The notes under the pieces are model-generated. The model had not been told where the DNA came from. It did no database searches and saw nothing but the letters and a program-made list of their open reading frames with translations. Positions 1 to 9,461 of a stretch of 64,000 bases of DNA are shown here, piece after piece. This DNA is from Candidatus Poribacteria bacterium. GTDB taxonomy: Bacteria > Poribacteria > WGA-4E > WGA-3G. How positions within the stretch are numbered: the first letter of the stretch is position 1; the number at the start of each line of letters is the position of its first letter. The position numbers and the translations under genes are program-made. The stretch lies in NCBI GenBank assembly GCA_026706025.1, contig JAPOZO010000089.1, forward strand, positions 62,001 through 126,000, read 5' to 3'.

Positions 1-1
1 T

Positions 2-85
2 AGAATTGAGCATCAAGACCTTTTCGACATTGCGCGACACGATCCTAACCCCGTCGTTAAACGGCTTGCTAAAAAGCGGCATTAA
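2..85 (+). CDS. C-terminal end of a HEAT-repeat-like protein (partial)
   Basis: The window opens inside a reading frame that ends at TAA (83-85). The visible 27 residues end in a stretch reading DPNPVVKRLAKKRH, which resembles the second helix of a HEAT-type repeat: an Asp-Pro turn followed by an amphipathic basic helix. The same style of ending (DPDEMVKELAKKAHKR) occurs in the unknown protein at 20392-22170. Most of the gene lies outside the window, so the family cannot be settled. Confidence 0.4.
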   Translation, partial: RIEHQDLFDIARHDPNPVVKRLAKKRH

Positions 86-161
86 ACTGGAAAAATCATA
101 GTACTTCCCTTGTAAACGCGCTGTGTTAATTGTAAGCGCACCTCATGCATGAAAGAGGAGA

Positions 162-1172
162 ATGAATTATCAACGCCAGATTATAATCGCCCTTGCAATG
201 CTCATGGGCTTGCTCGTGACAGGAACCACCGGTTACTTGATGCTCGAAAGGGATAGCGGATGGGATCCCCTTGACGCAGTCTATATGACGGTCATTACCT
301 TGACAACCGCTGGGCATGACGATCTGGAAATGAGCGACAACGGACGTATCTTTACGATACTACTTCTCATTGGTGGCATCGGGGTATTCACCTATAGTGT
401 CACTGTCGCCACCAGATTTCTGATCGAAGGACAACTCCAAAATTTTTTCCGACAACAAAAAATGGTACGAACTGTCGATAAATTATTAAACCACTATATC
501 ATTTGCGGGCTCGGCGATACCGGTGTCCATGTCCTCGACGAGATGCTGAAGGCAGATGTTGATTTTGTCGGCATTGAACTCGAGGAAGAACGCTTAATCC
601 ACCTCGCTGATACACGAAATTTTCCATACCTCCACGGCGATGCAACCGATGATGAAATACTCACGCGCGCCGGTATCACGCGCGCACGAGGGCTCGTCAC
701 TTGCCTCAGCCGCGACCAAGATAACCTGTTTGTTGTAATCTCCGCGAGAAAATTAAATCCGCACTTACAAATAGCCTCCAAAGCGGTTGAAGATAATTCG
801 CCCGGGAAACTGGTTACTGCCGGAGCAGATGAAGTCGTACTCCCAGATCACATTGGTGGTATTCGTCTGGCATCGAGTATACTCTACCCACACCTCGTAG
901 AGTTTCTGGAAAATATCACGCAAAATCAGCAGGAAACCCATTTTGCCGAATCCATTATCCAGCAAAATGCCACATTAGACGGGATCTCTCTCAAAACCGC
1001 CAATATCCAAGAACATACCGGATTGGTCATCGTCGCCATTCGTGATAATGACGGGACATTCCTCTATAATCCGCCAGGAGATAAGAGAATCCAAGCCGGT
1101 GATGCCCTATTAGTCATATCGAATCAGAGACAGTTACAAATATTACACAAACTCACAGGAGATTCCAGTTAG
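162..1172 (+). CDS. Two-TM potassium-channel-like protein with RCK/TrkA domains
   Basis: This 336-aa protein has the layout of MthK/Kch-type channels. A first membrane helix (about 7-27) is followed by a pore loop (about 38-58) and a second helix (about 63-86). A Rossmann RCK/TrkA-N domain starts near 111 with the nucleotide-binding motif CGLGDTG, and a TrkA-C domain occupies about 250-336. The family gates potassium flux in response to ligands bound by the RCK domain. The usual selectivity filter TVGYGD is replaced here by TTAGHDDL (residues 48-55), so potassium selectivity is doubtful. The start is supported by a GAGGAG ribosome site that sits unusually close to the ATG. The gene stands alone, with an unrelated ComM gene 130 bases downstream. 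Confidence 0.82.
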   Translation: MNYQRQIIIALAMLMGLLVTGTTGYLMLERDSGWDPLDAVYMTVITLTTAGHDDLEMSDNGRIFTILLLIGGIGVFTYSVTVATRFLIEGQLQNFFRQQKMVRTVDKLLNHYIICGLGDTGVHVLDEMLKADVDFVGIELEEERLIHLADTRNFPYLHGDATDDEILTRAGITRARGLVTCLSRDQDNLFVVISARKLNPHLQIASKAVEDNSPGKLVTAGADEVVLPDHIGGIRLASSILYPHLVEFLENITQNQQETHFAESIIQQNATLDGISLKTANIQEHTGLVIVAIRDNDGTFLYNPPGDKRIQAGDALLVISNQRQLQILHKLTGDSS

Positions 1173-1230
1173 GTGAGGCTGCCAGTTGTGAGTCTTCAGC
1201 CATCAGGAAAGAAGAAGCCGCAGTTCGCTG

Positions 1231-1249
1231 GTGTAGACGGCACGCCTAC
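1231..1249. repeat. GTAGG-type short palindrome
   Basis: Read on the minus strand, this is GTAGGCGTGCCGTCTACAC, a short imperfect hairpin between the channel gene and comM. It shares the GTAGG start and the G/C-rich stem of the palindromes at 15312, 25978, 41823 and 47435, so it is grouped with them as a dispersed extragenic palindrome. Confidence 0.4.
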
Positions 1250-1303
1250 AATACGAACCAGTGGAACTGTTCAAATTAACGCAAATCGGAAGGAAACATC
1301 TGT

Positions 1304-2842
1304 ATGCTCGCAACAGTCCTAAGCAGTGCCTTGCTGGGAATTGATGCCTATATCGTAAAAGTTGAAGTAGATGTCGCTGGCGGTCTGCCATCCTTCAGTA
1401 CCGTCGGTCTACCGGACAGTGCCATCAAGGAGAGTCGGGACCGGGTTACTGCAGCGATTAAGAACTCGGGTTTCTACTTCCCACAAACCCGAATCACGGC
1501 GAACTTAGCACCGGCGGACATCCGAAAAGCAGGCTCGGCGTTTGACCTTCCAATCGCAATCGGCGTTATGGCGGCTACCAATCAGGTAAACCCCGCAAGA
1601 CTCGAAAATGCCATGATTTTGGGTGAACTCGCACTTGATGGAAACATCCGAGGCATACAAGGTGGACTCCCAATAGCCATCGCCGCAAAAGAGAACGGCA
1701 TAGAAAATCTTATTTTACCCTCCGAAAACGCTAAGGAAGCGGCAATCGTGGACGGTGTGAACGTCTATCCGATCGCGAGTCTATCAGAGGCTGCCGCATT
1801 CCTCAATTCGGAGAAAGAGATAGCACCAGAGCCGCACACGCTCGACACTGACACACAGACTGCAGATCCAGAAATGCACATCGACCTACTCGATGTGAAA
1901 GGGCAAGAACACGTTAAGCGCGCCATTGAGGTCGCTGCCGCGGGCGGACATAACCTTATTATGATCGGACCGCCCGGATCAGGAAAGACGATGATCGCGA
2001 AGCGAATTCCGTCAATCCTGCCGAGACTCTCAATAGATGAATCCTTAGAGACGACGAAGATCCAAAGTATCATCGGTATCTTACCCAGCGATACACCTCT
2101 CGTTGTAACACGACCCTATCGCTCACCCCATCATACCATTTCAGATGCGGGCTTAATCGGCGGTGGAAATGTGCCACGTCCCGGAGAGGTGAGCCTCGCG
2201 CATAACGGTGTGCTCTTTTTAGACGAACTCCCTGAATTTCGGCGGAACGTCCTTGAAGTCATGCGTCAACCGCTTGAGGACCGGCAGGTGACCATCTCCC
2301 GTGCAGCGGCATCCCTCACGTATCCCGCAAATTTCATGCTCGTCGCAGCGATGAACCCTTGTCCCTGTGGGTTTTTCAGCGATCCAAGCCGAGATTGTAA
2401 ATGCACGCCGAACCAGATTCAGAACTATGTCTCTCGGATCTCCGGCCCGTTATTAGATAGAATCGACATCCAAGTTGAAGTGCCAGCGGTGAAGTACGCC
2501 GAACTCTCCGCTGAAACAACCGGTGAACCGTCGGCACGCGTCCAAGAACGGGTCGAGGAAGCACGCCAAATCCAACACGGACGTTTTGCAGGCACAACGA
2601 TACACGCCAACGCAGGTATGCAATCAAAGCAGATACGGGAATACTGTAAAGTCGACGATCAAGCACAAGATTTACTCCGAGTTGCGATTAACCAATTAGG
2701 ATTAAGTGCGCGCGCCTATGACCGGATTCTGAAGGTAGCACGTACCATCGCAGACCTCGATCAAAACCCGAATATAGAGGCAGTTCATGTCTCCGAAGCC
2801 ATACAATACCGGAGCTTAGACCGGAGTTTCTGGAAAGAATAG
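1304..2842 (+). CDS. comM: ComM/YifB-family Mg-chelatase-like AAA+ ATPase
   Basis: The 512-aa product matches the full length of the YifB/ComM family, whose characterised members are hexameric helicases that promote branch migration during natural transformation. The N-terminal fold (1-170) contains the family sequence [15 protein letters not shown]. The AAA+ domain has Walker A GPPGSGKT near residue 222 and a Walker B-like LFLDELPEF segment. A cysteine-rich NPCPCGFF loop near 350 and the C-terminal Mg_chelatase_C region (about 400-505) complete the architecture. ATG 1304 lies behind a weak GGAAG site. No other competence genes are in view, so a role in transformation is inferred from the family alone. 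Confidence 0.93.
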   Translation: MLATVLSSALLGIDAYIVKVEVDVAGGLPSFSTVGLPDSAIKESRDRVTAAIKNSGFYFPQTRITANLAPADIRKAGSAFDLPIAIGVMAATNQVNPARLENAMILGELALDGNIRGIQGGLPIAIAAKENGIENLILPSENAKEAAIVDGVNVYPIASLSEAAAFLNSEKEIAPEPHTLDTDTQTADPEMHIDLLDVKGQEHVKRAIEVAAAGGHNLIMIGPPGSGKTMIAKRIPSILPRLSIDESLETTKIQSIIGILPSDTPLVVTRPYRSPHHTISDAGLIGGGNVPRPGEVSLAHNGVLFLDELPEFRRNVLEVMRQPLEDRQVTISRAAASLTYPANFMLVAAMNPCPCGFFSDPSRDCKCTPNQIQNYVSRISGPLLDRIDIQVEVPAVKYAELSAETTGEPSARVQERVEEARQIQHGRFAGTTIHANAGMQSKQIREYCKVDDQAQDLLRVAINQLGLSARAYDRILKVARTIADLDQNPNIEAVHVSEAIQYRSLDRSFWKE

Positions 2843-2864
2843 GTTTTATAAATAAAGAGGACAA

Positions 2865-4217
2865 ATGCAACCTAATTTTATTATATTTCTAACGGATGAC
2901 CAAGGGTACGGCGACTTATCCTGTATGGGCGCGACCGATTTCAAAACGCCACATCTCGATAGGATGGCAGCTGAGGGTGCCCGCTTCACAGATTGGTACT
3001 CAAATTCCCCGGTCTGCTCGCCTTCACGCGCAGCACTACTGACAGGACGATACCCCTGCCACGCAGGGGTCCGCTCCATTTTAGCAGGACACCGCACCGC
3101 TACAGGACTACCCCCTTCTGTTCCCACACTTGCAACCGCACTGAAGGAACACGGCTACTACACCGCAATGTCCGGAAAATGGCATCTCGGGCTCGCGGAA
3201 GGCTCACGTCCTGAACACCACGGGTTTGACGATTGGTTCGGATTCATGGCGGGCTGTATCGACTTCTTTTCGCACATCTTCTACTGGGGTCTGGGACAGC
3301 GCGGCATCGATCAGACACACGATCTCTGGGAAAACGGTGAGGAAATTTACCGAAACGGCGAATACTTCACCGAACTCATCACCGAATATACCATCAGATA
3401 TATCCGTAAATCCGTTGAACTCGGCAAACCCTTTTTCCTTTATGTGCCTTATAACGCGCCACATTACCCGATGCATGCACCGCAAAAATACGTCGATCGA
3501 TTCCCAAATCTACCGTGGGACAGACAGATCATGGCGGCGATGCTCAGTGCAGTCGACGACAGCGTCGGCGAAATTCTCGCTGAATTGGAGAGGCTTGGAC
3601 TCGCAGAAAACACCTTCTCCTATTTCCAGAGCGACAACGGTCCCTCACGTGAAACGCGGAACTGGTTAGACGGCACGCAAGATCCGTATTACGGCGGTAC
3701 TGCTGGAAAACTGAAAGGACATAAATTCAGTCTCTACGAAGGCGGCATCCGTTCACCCGGAATCATGCACTGGCCCCAGCAAATCCCCGCCGGACAGGTC
3801 ATCAGTGAAGTCGGCGCGGCGATGGATGTGTTTCCAACGTTCCTCGCGGCAGCAGGTGGCAACCCTTCCGAACATGAACTTGACGGATTGGATGTTCTAC
3901 CCATGGTGGCAAAAGGTGAACCGACACCCCATAACGAAATCTATTGGGAAATGGGCAAACAGACTGCCGTGCGGCGCGACAGTTGGAAACTCGTACTCAA
4001 CGGTCAATTAGTAGAAGGTGCACCCCCAGAGGACGATGTACATCTCGCGAACCTTGAAACAGATATGGGTGAAACGAAAAACCTGAAAGATGCGCATCCA
4101 GAACTCACCGCTGAATTGACAGAAGCCGCACAAACATGGCGCGAAGGTATTGAAACACATTGGGAGACAGAATGGGTCAATCCAAACGGTACAACCGGCT
4201 ATGTCAAGGAATCATAA
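2865..4217 (+). CDS. Type I arylsulfatase-family sulfatase (Cys-type)
   Basis: The 450-aa protein is an alkaline-phosphatase-superfamily sulfatase that hydrolyses sulfate esters. The N-terminal metal-binding Asp pair is at residues 11-12 (LTDDQGYG). The formylglycine precursor motif CSPSR begins at Cys51 and is followed by the typical ALLTGRYP. Further family motifs are GKWHLG near 105 and SDNGPS near 255. Cys51 must be oxidised to formylglycine by FGE, and the SUMF1-like protein at 23873 lacks the FGE cysteines, so the real maturase is probably elsewhere. No signal peptide is visible, so a cytoplasmic location or an unusual export route is possible. The gene starts behind AAAGAGGA, 22 bases after comM, and the next gene begins one base after its stop. 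Sulfated glycans are a likely but unproven substrate. Confidence 0.93.
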   Translation: MQPNFIIFLTDDQGYGDLSCMGATDFKTPHLDRMAAEGARFTDWYSNSPVCSPSRAALLTGRYPCHAGVRSILAGHRTATGLPPSVPTLATALKEHGYYTAMSGKWHLGLAEGSRPEHHGFDDWFGFMAGCIDFFSHIFYWGLGQRGIDQTHDLWENGEEIYRNGEYFTELITEYTIRYIRKSVELGKPFFLYVPYNAPHYPMHAPQKYVDRFPNLPWDRQIMAAMLSAVDDSVGEILAELERLGLAENTFSYFQSDNGPSRETRNWLDGTQDPYYGGTAGKLKGHKFSLYEGGIRSPGIMHWPQQIPAGQVISEVGAAMDVFPTFLAAAGGNPSEHELDGLDVLPMVAKGEPTPHNEIYWEMGKQTAVRRDSWKLVLNGQLVEGAPPEDDVHLANLETDMGETKNLKDAHPELTAELTEAAQTWREGIETHWETEWVNPNGTTGYVKES

Positions 4218-4218
4218 A

Positions 4219-4962
4219 ATGTTAACTGACAACCAAGATGCCTATGGACATCTGCTCTCAGATTATCATAACGGTCGAGAAAACATTGAAATTGTAGAGA
4301 GAGAAGACGGGCTTATTAATACAAATCGCGAGGGACTTCGCAACTATTTCGCTGAATATGAGGACTGGGCTGAACACCAAAAACACGCAATAGGATATGC
4401 TACAGGGCACGTCTTAGATATCGGTTGCGGTGCAGGACGGCACTGTCTTTATCTGCAGAAACAAGGATACCATGTCTTAGGCACTGATAACTCGCCACTG
4501 GCAATCGACACCTGCCAACGCCGTGGGCTTAAAAATGGTGTTGTTACGTCCATCACGCAACTCAATTCCAAAATCGGGACGTTTGACACCATTCTCATGA
4601 TGGGACACAACTTTGGACTCGTCGGCAACTATAAGAGAGCAAAGTGGCTATTGAGACGCTTCGCTGCTATGACAAGCGAAACCGCAAAGATTATCGCTGA
4701 AACAATGGATCCCTATCAAACAACGGAACCTGGGCATCTCTCCTACCATCAATTTAACCGAGATAGAGGGAGGATGAGTGGACAGTTGAGATTACGGATT
4801 CGATACAAACAATTCGCCACGCCGTGGTTTGACTACCTGTTTGTTTCAAAGCCGGAAATGGAAGACATCCTTGATGGAACACCGTGGCAAGTTGAATGCT
4901 ACATTGACGCAGCCAACACACCGACTTACGTTGCAATTCTAACCAAACATGCGCGTCCCTGA
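4219..4962 (+). CDS. Class I SAM-dependent methyltransferase
   Basis: The 247-aa protein has the Rossmann methyltransferase motif I VLDIGCGAGRH near residue 70. An acidic motif II, GTDNSP, follows about 20 residues later, and ILMMGHNFG lies in the motif IV position. The reading frame is open further upstream to 4150, but that part overlaps the sulfatase. ATG 4219 is one base past the sulfatase stop, so translational coupling is likely. Pairing with a sulfatase suggests a small-molecule or sugar substrate, but the target cannot be read from the sequence. Confidence 0.85.
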   Translation: MLTDNQDAYGHLLSDYHNGRENIEIVEREDGLINTNREGLRNYFAEYEDWAEHQKHAIGYATGHVLDIGCGAGRHCLYLQKQGYHVLGTDNSPLAIDTCQRRGLKNGVVTSITQLNSKIGTFDTILMMGHNFGLVGNYKRAKWLLRRFAAMTSETAKIIAETMDPYQTTEPGHLSYHQFNRDRGRMSGQLRLRIRYKQFATPWFDYLFVSKPEMEDILDGTPWQVECYIDAANTPTYVAILTKHARP

Positions 4963-5428
4963 AATCGCGGATATACTTCTATTGGCGAGACAGATTCTAC
5001 TCCTTACTCGGAAGGGGTTAGCAACTACAAGAAGCTTTCTATGCTAATCCATTCTAACGCAAGTTGTCACCTATTTATTCTCACTGCGAAGCAATAGCAC
5101 TCCTCCGGGATGGCGGAAGCATCCAAAAATCGTGTCGAAACGCCTAAAATCCATTAGTAGCAACCTGGGTTAGTCTAATCCGCTCTAATGTCTATCTACT
5201 GATACTTTAATTGGACGTTCCTATGAAAATGCGGTATCATTATAATATTAGTTATGACAGGCGCGTTATCATGTGTGACCCAACACGTGTCCTGCCATCC
5301 AAATAACACTGGATACTGACGCTGACAATTTAGCATGTACTGTTGTTATTATACTTATCATACGCATGCAGAAGATTGCACCTAAAGGATTCGGTTTTGA
5401 CATCGAAATCAGATAAACGAGATGTTTT
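4963..5428. other. Intergenic region without a recognisable gene
   Basis: This 466-base gap separates the methyltransferase from the metallophosphoesterase. No coding-like frame, RNA gene or strong hairpin terminator was seen on either strand. An AT-rich TATAAT at about 5239 and a CTGACA near 5323 lack partners at good spacing. The gap probably holds the promoter of the downstream gene, but it cannot be placed. Confidence 0.5.
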
Positions 5429-6307
5429 ATGATTCTTTTTAAATTTGCCTTTATTACGGATACACATCTTTATTTAAACGCCCCGAGGAACTTCGCGGGC
5501 GGACTACAACAGCAAAAAAACAGTCTCGCGCTCTATGAAAAATTGGTTGAACAACTGAACGCTTTCGATCCAGCATTTGTGATTCACGGTGGAGATCTCG
5601 TATGTGGTGGCAACAGCTTTGAGATGTCCGCGGCGGATTACGAAGCTGCGCTTGATAGTGCACAAGAACTCGGTCAGCGCATAAATGCGCCTTGCTATTA
5701 CATCCCGGGCAACCATGATCTGCATCCGGAGACCGGCTCTAAAGATGCTTACTTGGCACGCTTTGGTATCAACGGCATGGGTTCCGTCAGCTTTGTGCAC
5801 GAAAATATTCGGTTTATTCTCCTCGATTCACAGGAAGTACCGGAAGATATGACACACGGGTATATCAGCACCAATCAATTGGCATGGGCAGAACGTGAAT
5901 TGAAGCGGGCACGAGATTACGAGGAAGAGGTTTTCATATTCTCGCACCAACTCCCTTTTCCAAGCGTCGAATTTCAAGGTATTGGTTCAAGAGTTGCTAA
6001 CTCTGCAGAAGTCCTTGAAATCATTTCACCTTTTGACAAACAGATTCTGGCATTCTTTTGTGGACACTTGCATCTCAATCGCGTTTTCAGAGAACAAGGT
6101 ATGTTGTGTATCGTCTCCGCCGGTATTATCTGTTATCCGATGATGTGGAAGCAAGTCATAGTCTACCCGGATAGAGTTGAGGTGAATTCCGTGACAGTTG
6201 ATCTGCCGGAAGCCCTTGCCGAATCGGAAGCGGTTCAACCGGATAACAATCCGTATCTATTGGGCAGAGATCGGGACCTAAATTTCAGCATCCCGCGGAA
6301 CCTCTAA
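5429..6307 (+). CDS. Calcineurin-like metallophosphoesterase
   Basis: The 292-aa protein carries the calcineurin phosphoesterase metal ligands in order: D-x-H (ITDTHL, residues 10-12), GD (HGGDLVCGG near 55), GNHD (PGNHDLHP near 95), a later H (FSHQLPFP near 172) and GHLH (CGHLHLNR near 211). The spacing fits cyclic-nucleotide phosphodiesterase-like (CpdA/Icc) or 3',5'-type exporters. No signal peptide is present, so it should be cytoplasmic. It stands alone, with a repeat element between it and the next gene. The exact phosphoester substrate is unknown. Confidence 0.88.
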   Translation: MILFKFAFITDTHLYLNAPRNFAGGLQQQKNSLALYEKLVEQLNAFDPAFVIHGGDLVCGGNSFEMSAADYEAALDSAQELGQRINAPCYYIPGNHDLHPETGSKDAYLARFGINGMGSVSFVHENIRFILLDSQEVPEDMTHGYISTNQLAWAERELKRARDYEEEVFIFSHQLPFPSVEFQGIGSRVANSAEVLEIISPFDKQILAFFCGHLHLNRVFREQGMLCIVSAGIICYPMMWKQVIVYPDRVEVNSVTVDLPEALAESEAVQPDNNPYLLGRDRDLNFSIPRNL

Positions 6308-6317
6308 CCTTGTTAAT

Positions 6318-6374
6318 AATTATCAGATATCTCTTTAACTGATAACTGATAACCGAAAACTGACAACTATTAAA
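6318..6374. repeat. Dispersed AACTGATAACTGA repeat, copy 1 (partial)
   Basis: The sequence carries iterated units AACTGATAACTGATAACC and ACTGACAACTATTAAA directly before the ABC gene start. The same units recur at 45180, 52744, 54091, 60942 and 62678, several times with a conserved CATGCCTCGCAGTGAGA core that this copy lacks. It is a truncated member of that extragenic family. Confidence 0.6.
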
Positions 6375-7334
6375 ATGATTGAAGTCCAAAATATCAGAAA
6401 AAATTACGGTCCCTTCCAAGCCCTCAAAGACATCTCCTTTCAAGTAGATAAGGGACAAATCGTTGGATTTCTCGGTCCCAACGGTGCTGGGAAAACCACA
6501 ACAATGCGAATCCTTACCTGCTTCATGCCAGCGAGTAGCGGACGCGTTACCATCGCTGGGTATGACGTTTTCAAAGAATCGAGAGAGGTTCGCAAACGCA
6601 TCGGCTATCTCCCAGAAAACGTGCCGCTCTATCCAGAAATGACGGTGACGAAATATCTGAAGTACATGGCAAAAATCCGAAGCGTCCCTCGAAGCAATAT
6701 CAAAGCACGGTTGGATAACGCAATTGAGGCGTGTGGACTCACCGAGCGTAGGCATCAGATTATAGGGCAATTGTCTCGCGGTTTCCGGCAACGTGTAGGT
6801 TTGGCACAAGCACTTATCCATGAGCCAGATGTTTTAATCCTCGATGAACCCACCTCTGGGTTGGATCCACGGCAAATCGTCGAAATCCGAGAATTAATCA
6901 AGGCACTCGGTAAAGAGCGAACAATCCTGTTCAGCACCCACATCTTACCTGAAGCAAGTATGACATGTGAACGGTTAATTATCATCAGTAGGGGCGAAAT
7001 TACGGGCGATGTTCAGTTAGACGGCGGGCGCGCCGTATCTAAACAGAACAATACGGAAAGCGTACCGGTAACAACTTTAACGTTATCGCTTCAGATCGCA
7101 GGCGCGCCGGCTGACGAGATACTCGCTATACTCACGGATATCCCCGACGTAATTCGGGTTGAACAAACCGGTGCCAATACAGCGGACACAGCGGCGTTCC
7201 ACCTTCATTACACACCCACAACTGATATTCGGGCAGAAGTAGCAGAAACCATCGTCGGACGTGGATGGCGATTGCTTGAAATGCACACGACTGAAGTGTC
7301 TTTGGAGGAACTGTTCTTGTCTTTAACGGCATAG
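6375..7334 (+). CDS. ABC-2-type transporter ATP-binding protein
   Basis: The 319-aa ATPase energises an ABC-2-type exporter, resembling GldA/CcmA-like subunits. It shows Walker A GPNGAGKTTT near residue 36, a Q/P-loop containing YLPENVPLYPEM, a signature LSRGFRQRVGLAQ near 136, Walker B VLILDEPTSGLDP near 156 and the switch His in FSTHILPE. A C-terminal extension of about 80 residues resembles the DUF4162-type tail of this class. ATG 6375 is preceded by an A-rich leader without a clear ribosome site. The permease partner expected downstream is missing; the next gene lies on the other strand and is unrelated, so the transporter is either split or degraded. Confidence 0.9.
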   Translation: MIEVQNIRKNYGPFQALKDISFQVDKGQIVGFLGPNGAGKTTTMRILTCFMPASSGRVTIAGYDVFKESREVRKRIGYLPENVPLYPEMTVTKYLKYMAKIRSVPRSNIKARLDNAIEACGLTERRHQIIGQLSRGFRQRVGLAQALIHEPDVLILDEPTSGLDPRQIVEIRELIKALGKERTILFSTHILPEASMTCERLIIISRGEITGDVQLDGGRAVSKQNNTESVPVTTLTLSLQIAGAPADEILAILTDIPDVIRVEQTGANTADTAAFHLHYTPTTDIRAEVAETIVGRGWRLLEMHTTEVSLEELFLSLTA

Positions 7335-7374
7335 CCCCCTTTGCGCTACAACTACGAACAAAGCCGAAACTTCC

Positions 7375-8127
7375 TTAACTATCCCGTACGTCAAGCGGTA
7401 GTTTCAACTGTTCGCGAACCGATCGCCGCACCTCATCGCAGATCCGCATCGCATGTGCTGTTTCGTCGGCAGTCGCGAATTTTCCAGGATAGCGCGGATC
7501 AACGGCGTGTTCCGACAACTTTGAAAAATCTTCCCGCCACGCATCCCAAGCAGGTAGCGTCCGGACTATCAGGTTCAATAACTCTTGTAAATCGTGGGTC
7601 CTCGGAAACGGGATATTCGCCTCTTGAAGCCACGCCTTTAGATACTTTTCAACACACTGCTGAGTCAGGAAGCAGATAACATCATTTACTGGATTCTGTC
7701 CCTGCGCGGATTGCTGTGCGACAGTATAATCGCCTTCAGCTTTCTGCACCCATTCCTCTGTCAATGGATTCATCGCGTCTTCTTCCTTCTTTACCGGTCT
7801 CAAGAAAAAATTAGGAGTTTCATAAAGCACCTCGCCCTTTTCAGTAATCTCTCGGAGAAACCAATCGTTATACACGAGACGATATGCCAGGTCTTCAGGC
7901 GAATGCACAAGCACATGCAGGCGGAAAGGACGCGCGAGACGCTGCCGAATCTCTATCTCTTGCCGGCGGGCTTCGGATTTCAGCACCGGCATGACGACCA
8001 ACAAATCAACATCAGAAGACTCTGTAGGCGTGCCATACGCATAAGAGCCAAAGAGAACAACCTGTAGCGGCGAGAACTCGCGCACGATGTCATCACATGT
8101 CGCTTGAATCTCTTGACGGGTAACCAT
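7375..8127 (-). CDS. Fused MNT nucleotidyltransferase-HEPN protein
   Basis: The 250-aa protein joins two domains usually encoded by separate, adjacent toxin-antitoxin genes. Residues 1-115 form a minimal nucleotidyltransferase with GSYAYGTPTESSDVD near residue 27, the G-S-x10-D-x-D motif. Residues 118-245 form a HEPN domain with TQQCVEKYLKAWL and RTHDLQELL. In characterised MntA-HepT pairs, MNT adenylylates and silences the HEPN ribonuclease. An internal Met at the domain join (AMNPLTEEW) sits where the second gene would normally start, so the fusion may come from loss of a stop codon or a frameshift. ATG 8127 has a good AGGGA site. Function as a silenced RNase module is inferred. Confidence 0.85.
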   Translation of the reverse strand: MVTRQEIQATCDDIVREFSPLQVVLFGSYAYGTPTESSDVDLLVVMPVLKSEARRQEIEIRQRLARPFRLHVLVHSPEDLAYRLVYNDWFLREITEKGEVLYETPNFFLRPVKKEEDAMNPLTEEWVQKAEGDYTVAQQSAQGQNPVNDVICFLTQQCVEKYLKAWLQEANIPFPRTHDLQELLNLIVRTLPAWDAWREDFSKLSEHAVDPRYPGKFATADETAHAMRICDEVRRSVREQLKLPLDVRDS

Positions 8128-8244
8128 GATCGTCCCTTTTCTGTTTGGATATGTTCATAACAGGAACACACAGTGATACAGGTAAATATATAGCGTTAAT
8201 TATGCCATACCTGCATCGCACACGCAAGAAAATTTAAAAAAGAA

Positions 8245-8273
8245 TTGATTTCTAAACGCATCTATCGTATAAT
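8245..8273 (+). promoter_or_regulatory. Sigma-70-like promoter for the FAH-family gene
   Basis: TTGATT (8245-8250), a 17-base spacer and TATAAT (8268-8273) form a near-consensus promoter. It points at the FAH-family gene starting at 8329 and predicts a leader of about 50 bases. No experimental start site is known. Confidence 0.6.
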
Positions 8274-8328
8274 CAACACCACGAAATCACTTTAATAAGG
8301 AGCCGCGATCGTCTGAAAAATAAGACCT

Positions 8329-9252
8329 ATGAAACTCGTTACCTTTCAAACCAAATCGACAGACTCGACACCAAGACTCGGGGCATGGATTACTGGCGAC
8401 CAAATTGTTGACCTCACGGCAGTTGCCTCAGACATGTACGAATTCTTTGAACAGAATCGCATCGCTGACGCGCAAAAACATATCGACCAGACAGCTGACA
8501 GCAGCTTCCCTGTTGCCGACGTGCAACTGCTCGCACCATTTCCACGCCCAGCAAGCCTGCGGGATTTCGGCGTATTTAAGACCCACATGGATGCTGCCTC
8601 ACGTATCACAGGTAAAGAGATCTCCCCGGAGTGGTTCAAACTACCCAACTATTACCGCGGCAGTACCAGTCCATCCTCTATTGCCGGGCACGAAGCCGTT
8701 GTTACGTGGCCCAACTACACAGAAAAACTCGACTTTGAACTGGAATGGGGGGTCTACATCGGCAAAACCGGCAAAAATATCTCCATAGAGGAAGCACCCG
8801 AGTACATCGCCGGTTATACCATTTACAACGACATCAGCGCACGCGACATCCAGTTCCGGCACATGACGCTGGCACTCGGTCCCGCCAAAGGGAAGGACTT
8901 TGACAACAGCAACATCATGGGACCCTGTCTCGCCACGCCTGATGAAATCCGTGATCCCTACAACCTCCGAATGATTGCCAGAATCAACGGCGAGGTCTGG
9001 GCAGACGGCAATACATCGGATATGTATTACTCCTTCGCTGAAATGATTTCGTTTGTCTCACAATCAGAGACGCTGCATCCGGGTGAATTTTTAGGGTCCG
9101 GCACCGTTGGAAATGGGTGCGGATGGGAACTCGACCGCTGGATTCAACCGGGTGACATTGTTGAACTTGAAATCGAGAATATCGGTGTGCTCAGAAACCA
9201 AATCGGTGAACCAGAAGTGAACCCGGCAGAATGGACAGAAAAGGGACTTTAA
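8329..9252 (+). CDS. Fumarylacetoacetate hydrolase-family protein
   Basis: The 307-aa protein has the FAH catalytic domain across residues 70-300. Metal-binding acidic residues appear in LDFELEWGVYIGK (near 130) and YNDISARDIQFR (near 165). A Gly-rich GSGTVGNGCGWELDR segment lies near 255, where related proteins read GTPxGVG. The family cleaves or hydrates carbon-carbon bonds in oxo-acids, including 2-keto-3-deoxy sugar acids and aromatic ring-cleavage products. The next gene is an SDR dehydrogenase on the same strand, a pairing often seen in sugar-acid or L-fuconate-type pathways. The two may therefore act together, although 209 bases and a possible terminator separate them. Confidence 0.88.
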   Translation: MKLVTFQTKSTDSTPRLGAWITGDQIVDLTAVASDMYEFFEQNRIADAQKHIDQTADSSFPVADVQLLAPFPRPASLRDFGVFKTHMDAASRITGKEISPEWFKLPNYYRGSTSPSSIAGHEAVVTWPNYTEKLDFELEWGVYIGKTGKNISIEEAPEYIAGYTIYNDISARDIQFRHMTLALGPAKGKDFDNSNIMGPCLATPDEIRDPYNLRMIARINGEVWADGNTSDMYYSFAEMISFVSQSETLHPGEFLGSGTVGNGCGWELDRWIQPGDIVELEIENIGVLRNQIGEPEVNPAEWTEKGL

Positions 9253-9269
9253 ACTATGGGGTTTCTGCT

Positions 9270-9304
9270 CGGTTTTCTCCGTTGTCGAAAACCGGTTTTC
9301 GTTT
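9270..9304 (+). terminator. Probable rho-independent terminator
   Basis: The inverted pair CGGTTTTC (9270-9277) and GAAAACCG (9287-9294) encloses a 9-base loop and is followed by GTTTTCGTTT. It starts 18 bases after the FAH-family stop codon. The T tract is interrupted, so strength is uncertain. Confidence 0.4.
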
Positions 9305-9461
9305 AGACTGTGGTTATCAAGGACAGATGGCGTTTCCCAACGAATGATCTGGCTGGACAATGTCCTACCCTAATCCTCTGAACCAAGTTTTCAGGATTAC
9401 AGACGCTTCTTGATGGACAACTGTCATTTACGGAATTGATGAAAACCTTACTATTAAACTT

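Noticed and set aside
4150-4218. Upstream start for the methyltransferase
   Set aside because: It lies inside the sulfatase and has no ribosome site; ATG 4219 directly after the stop is more likely.
7341-7679. Plus-strand open frame of 112 codons
   Set aside because: It lies opposite the well-supported MNT-HEPN gene and has low-complexity, non-domain-like sequence; it is a shadow.
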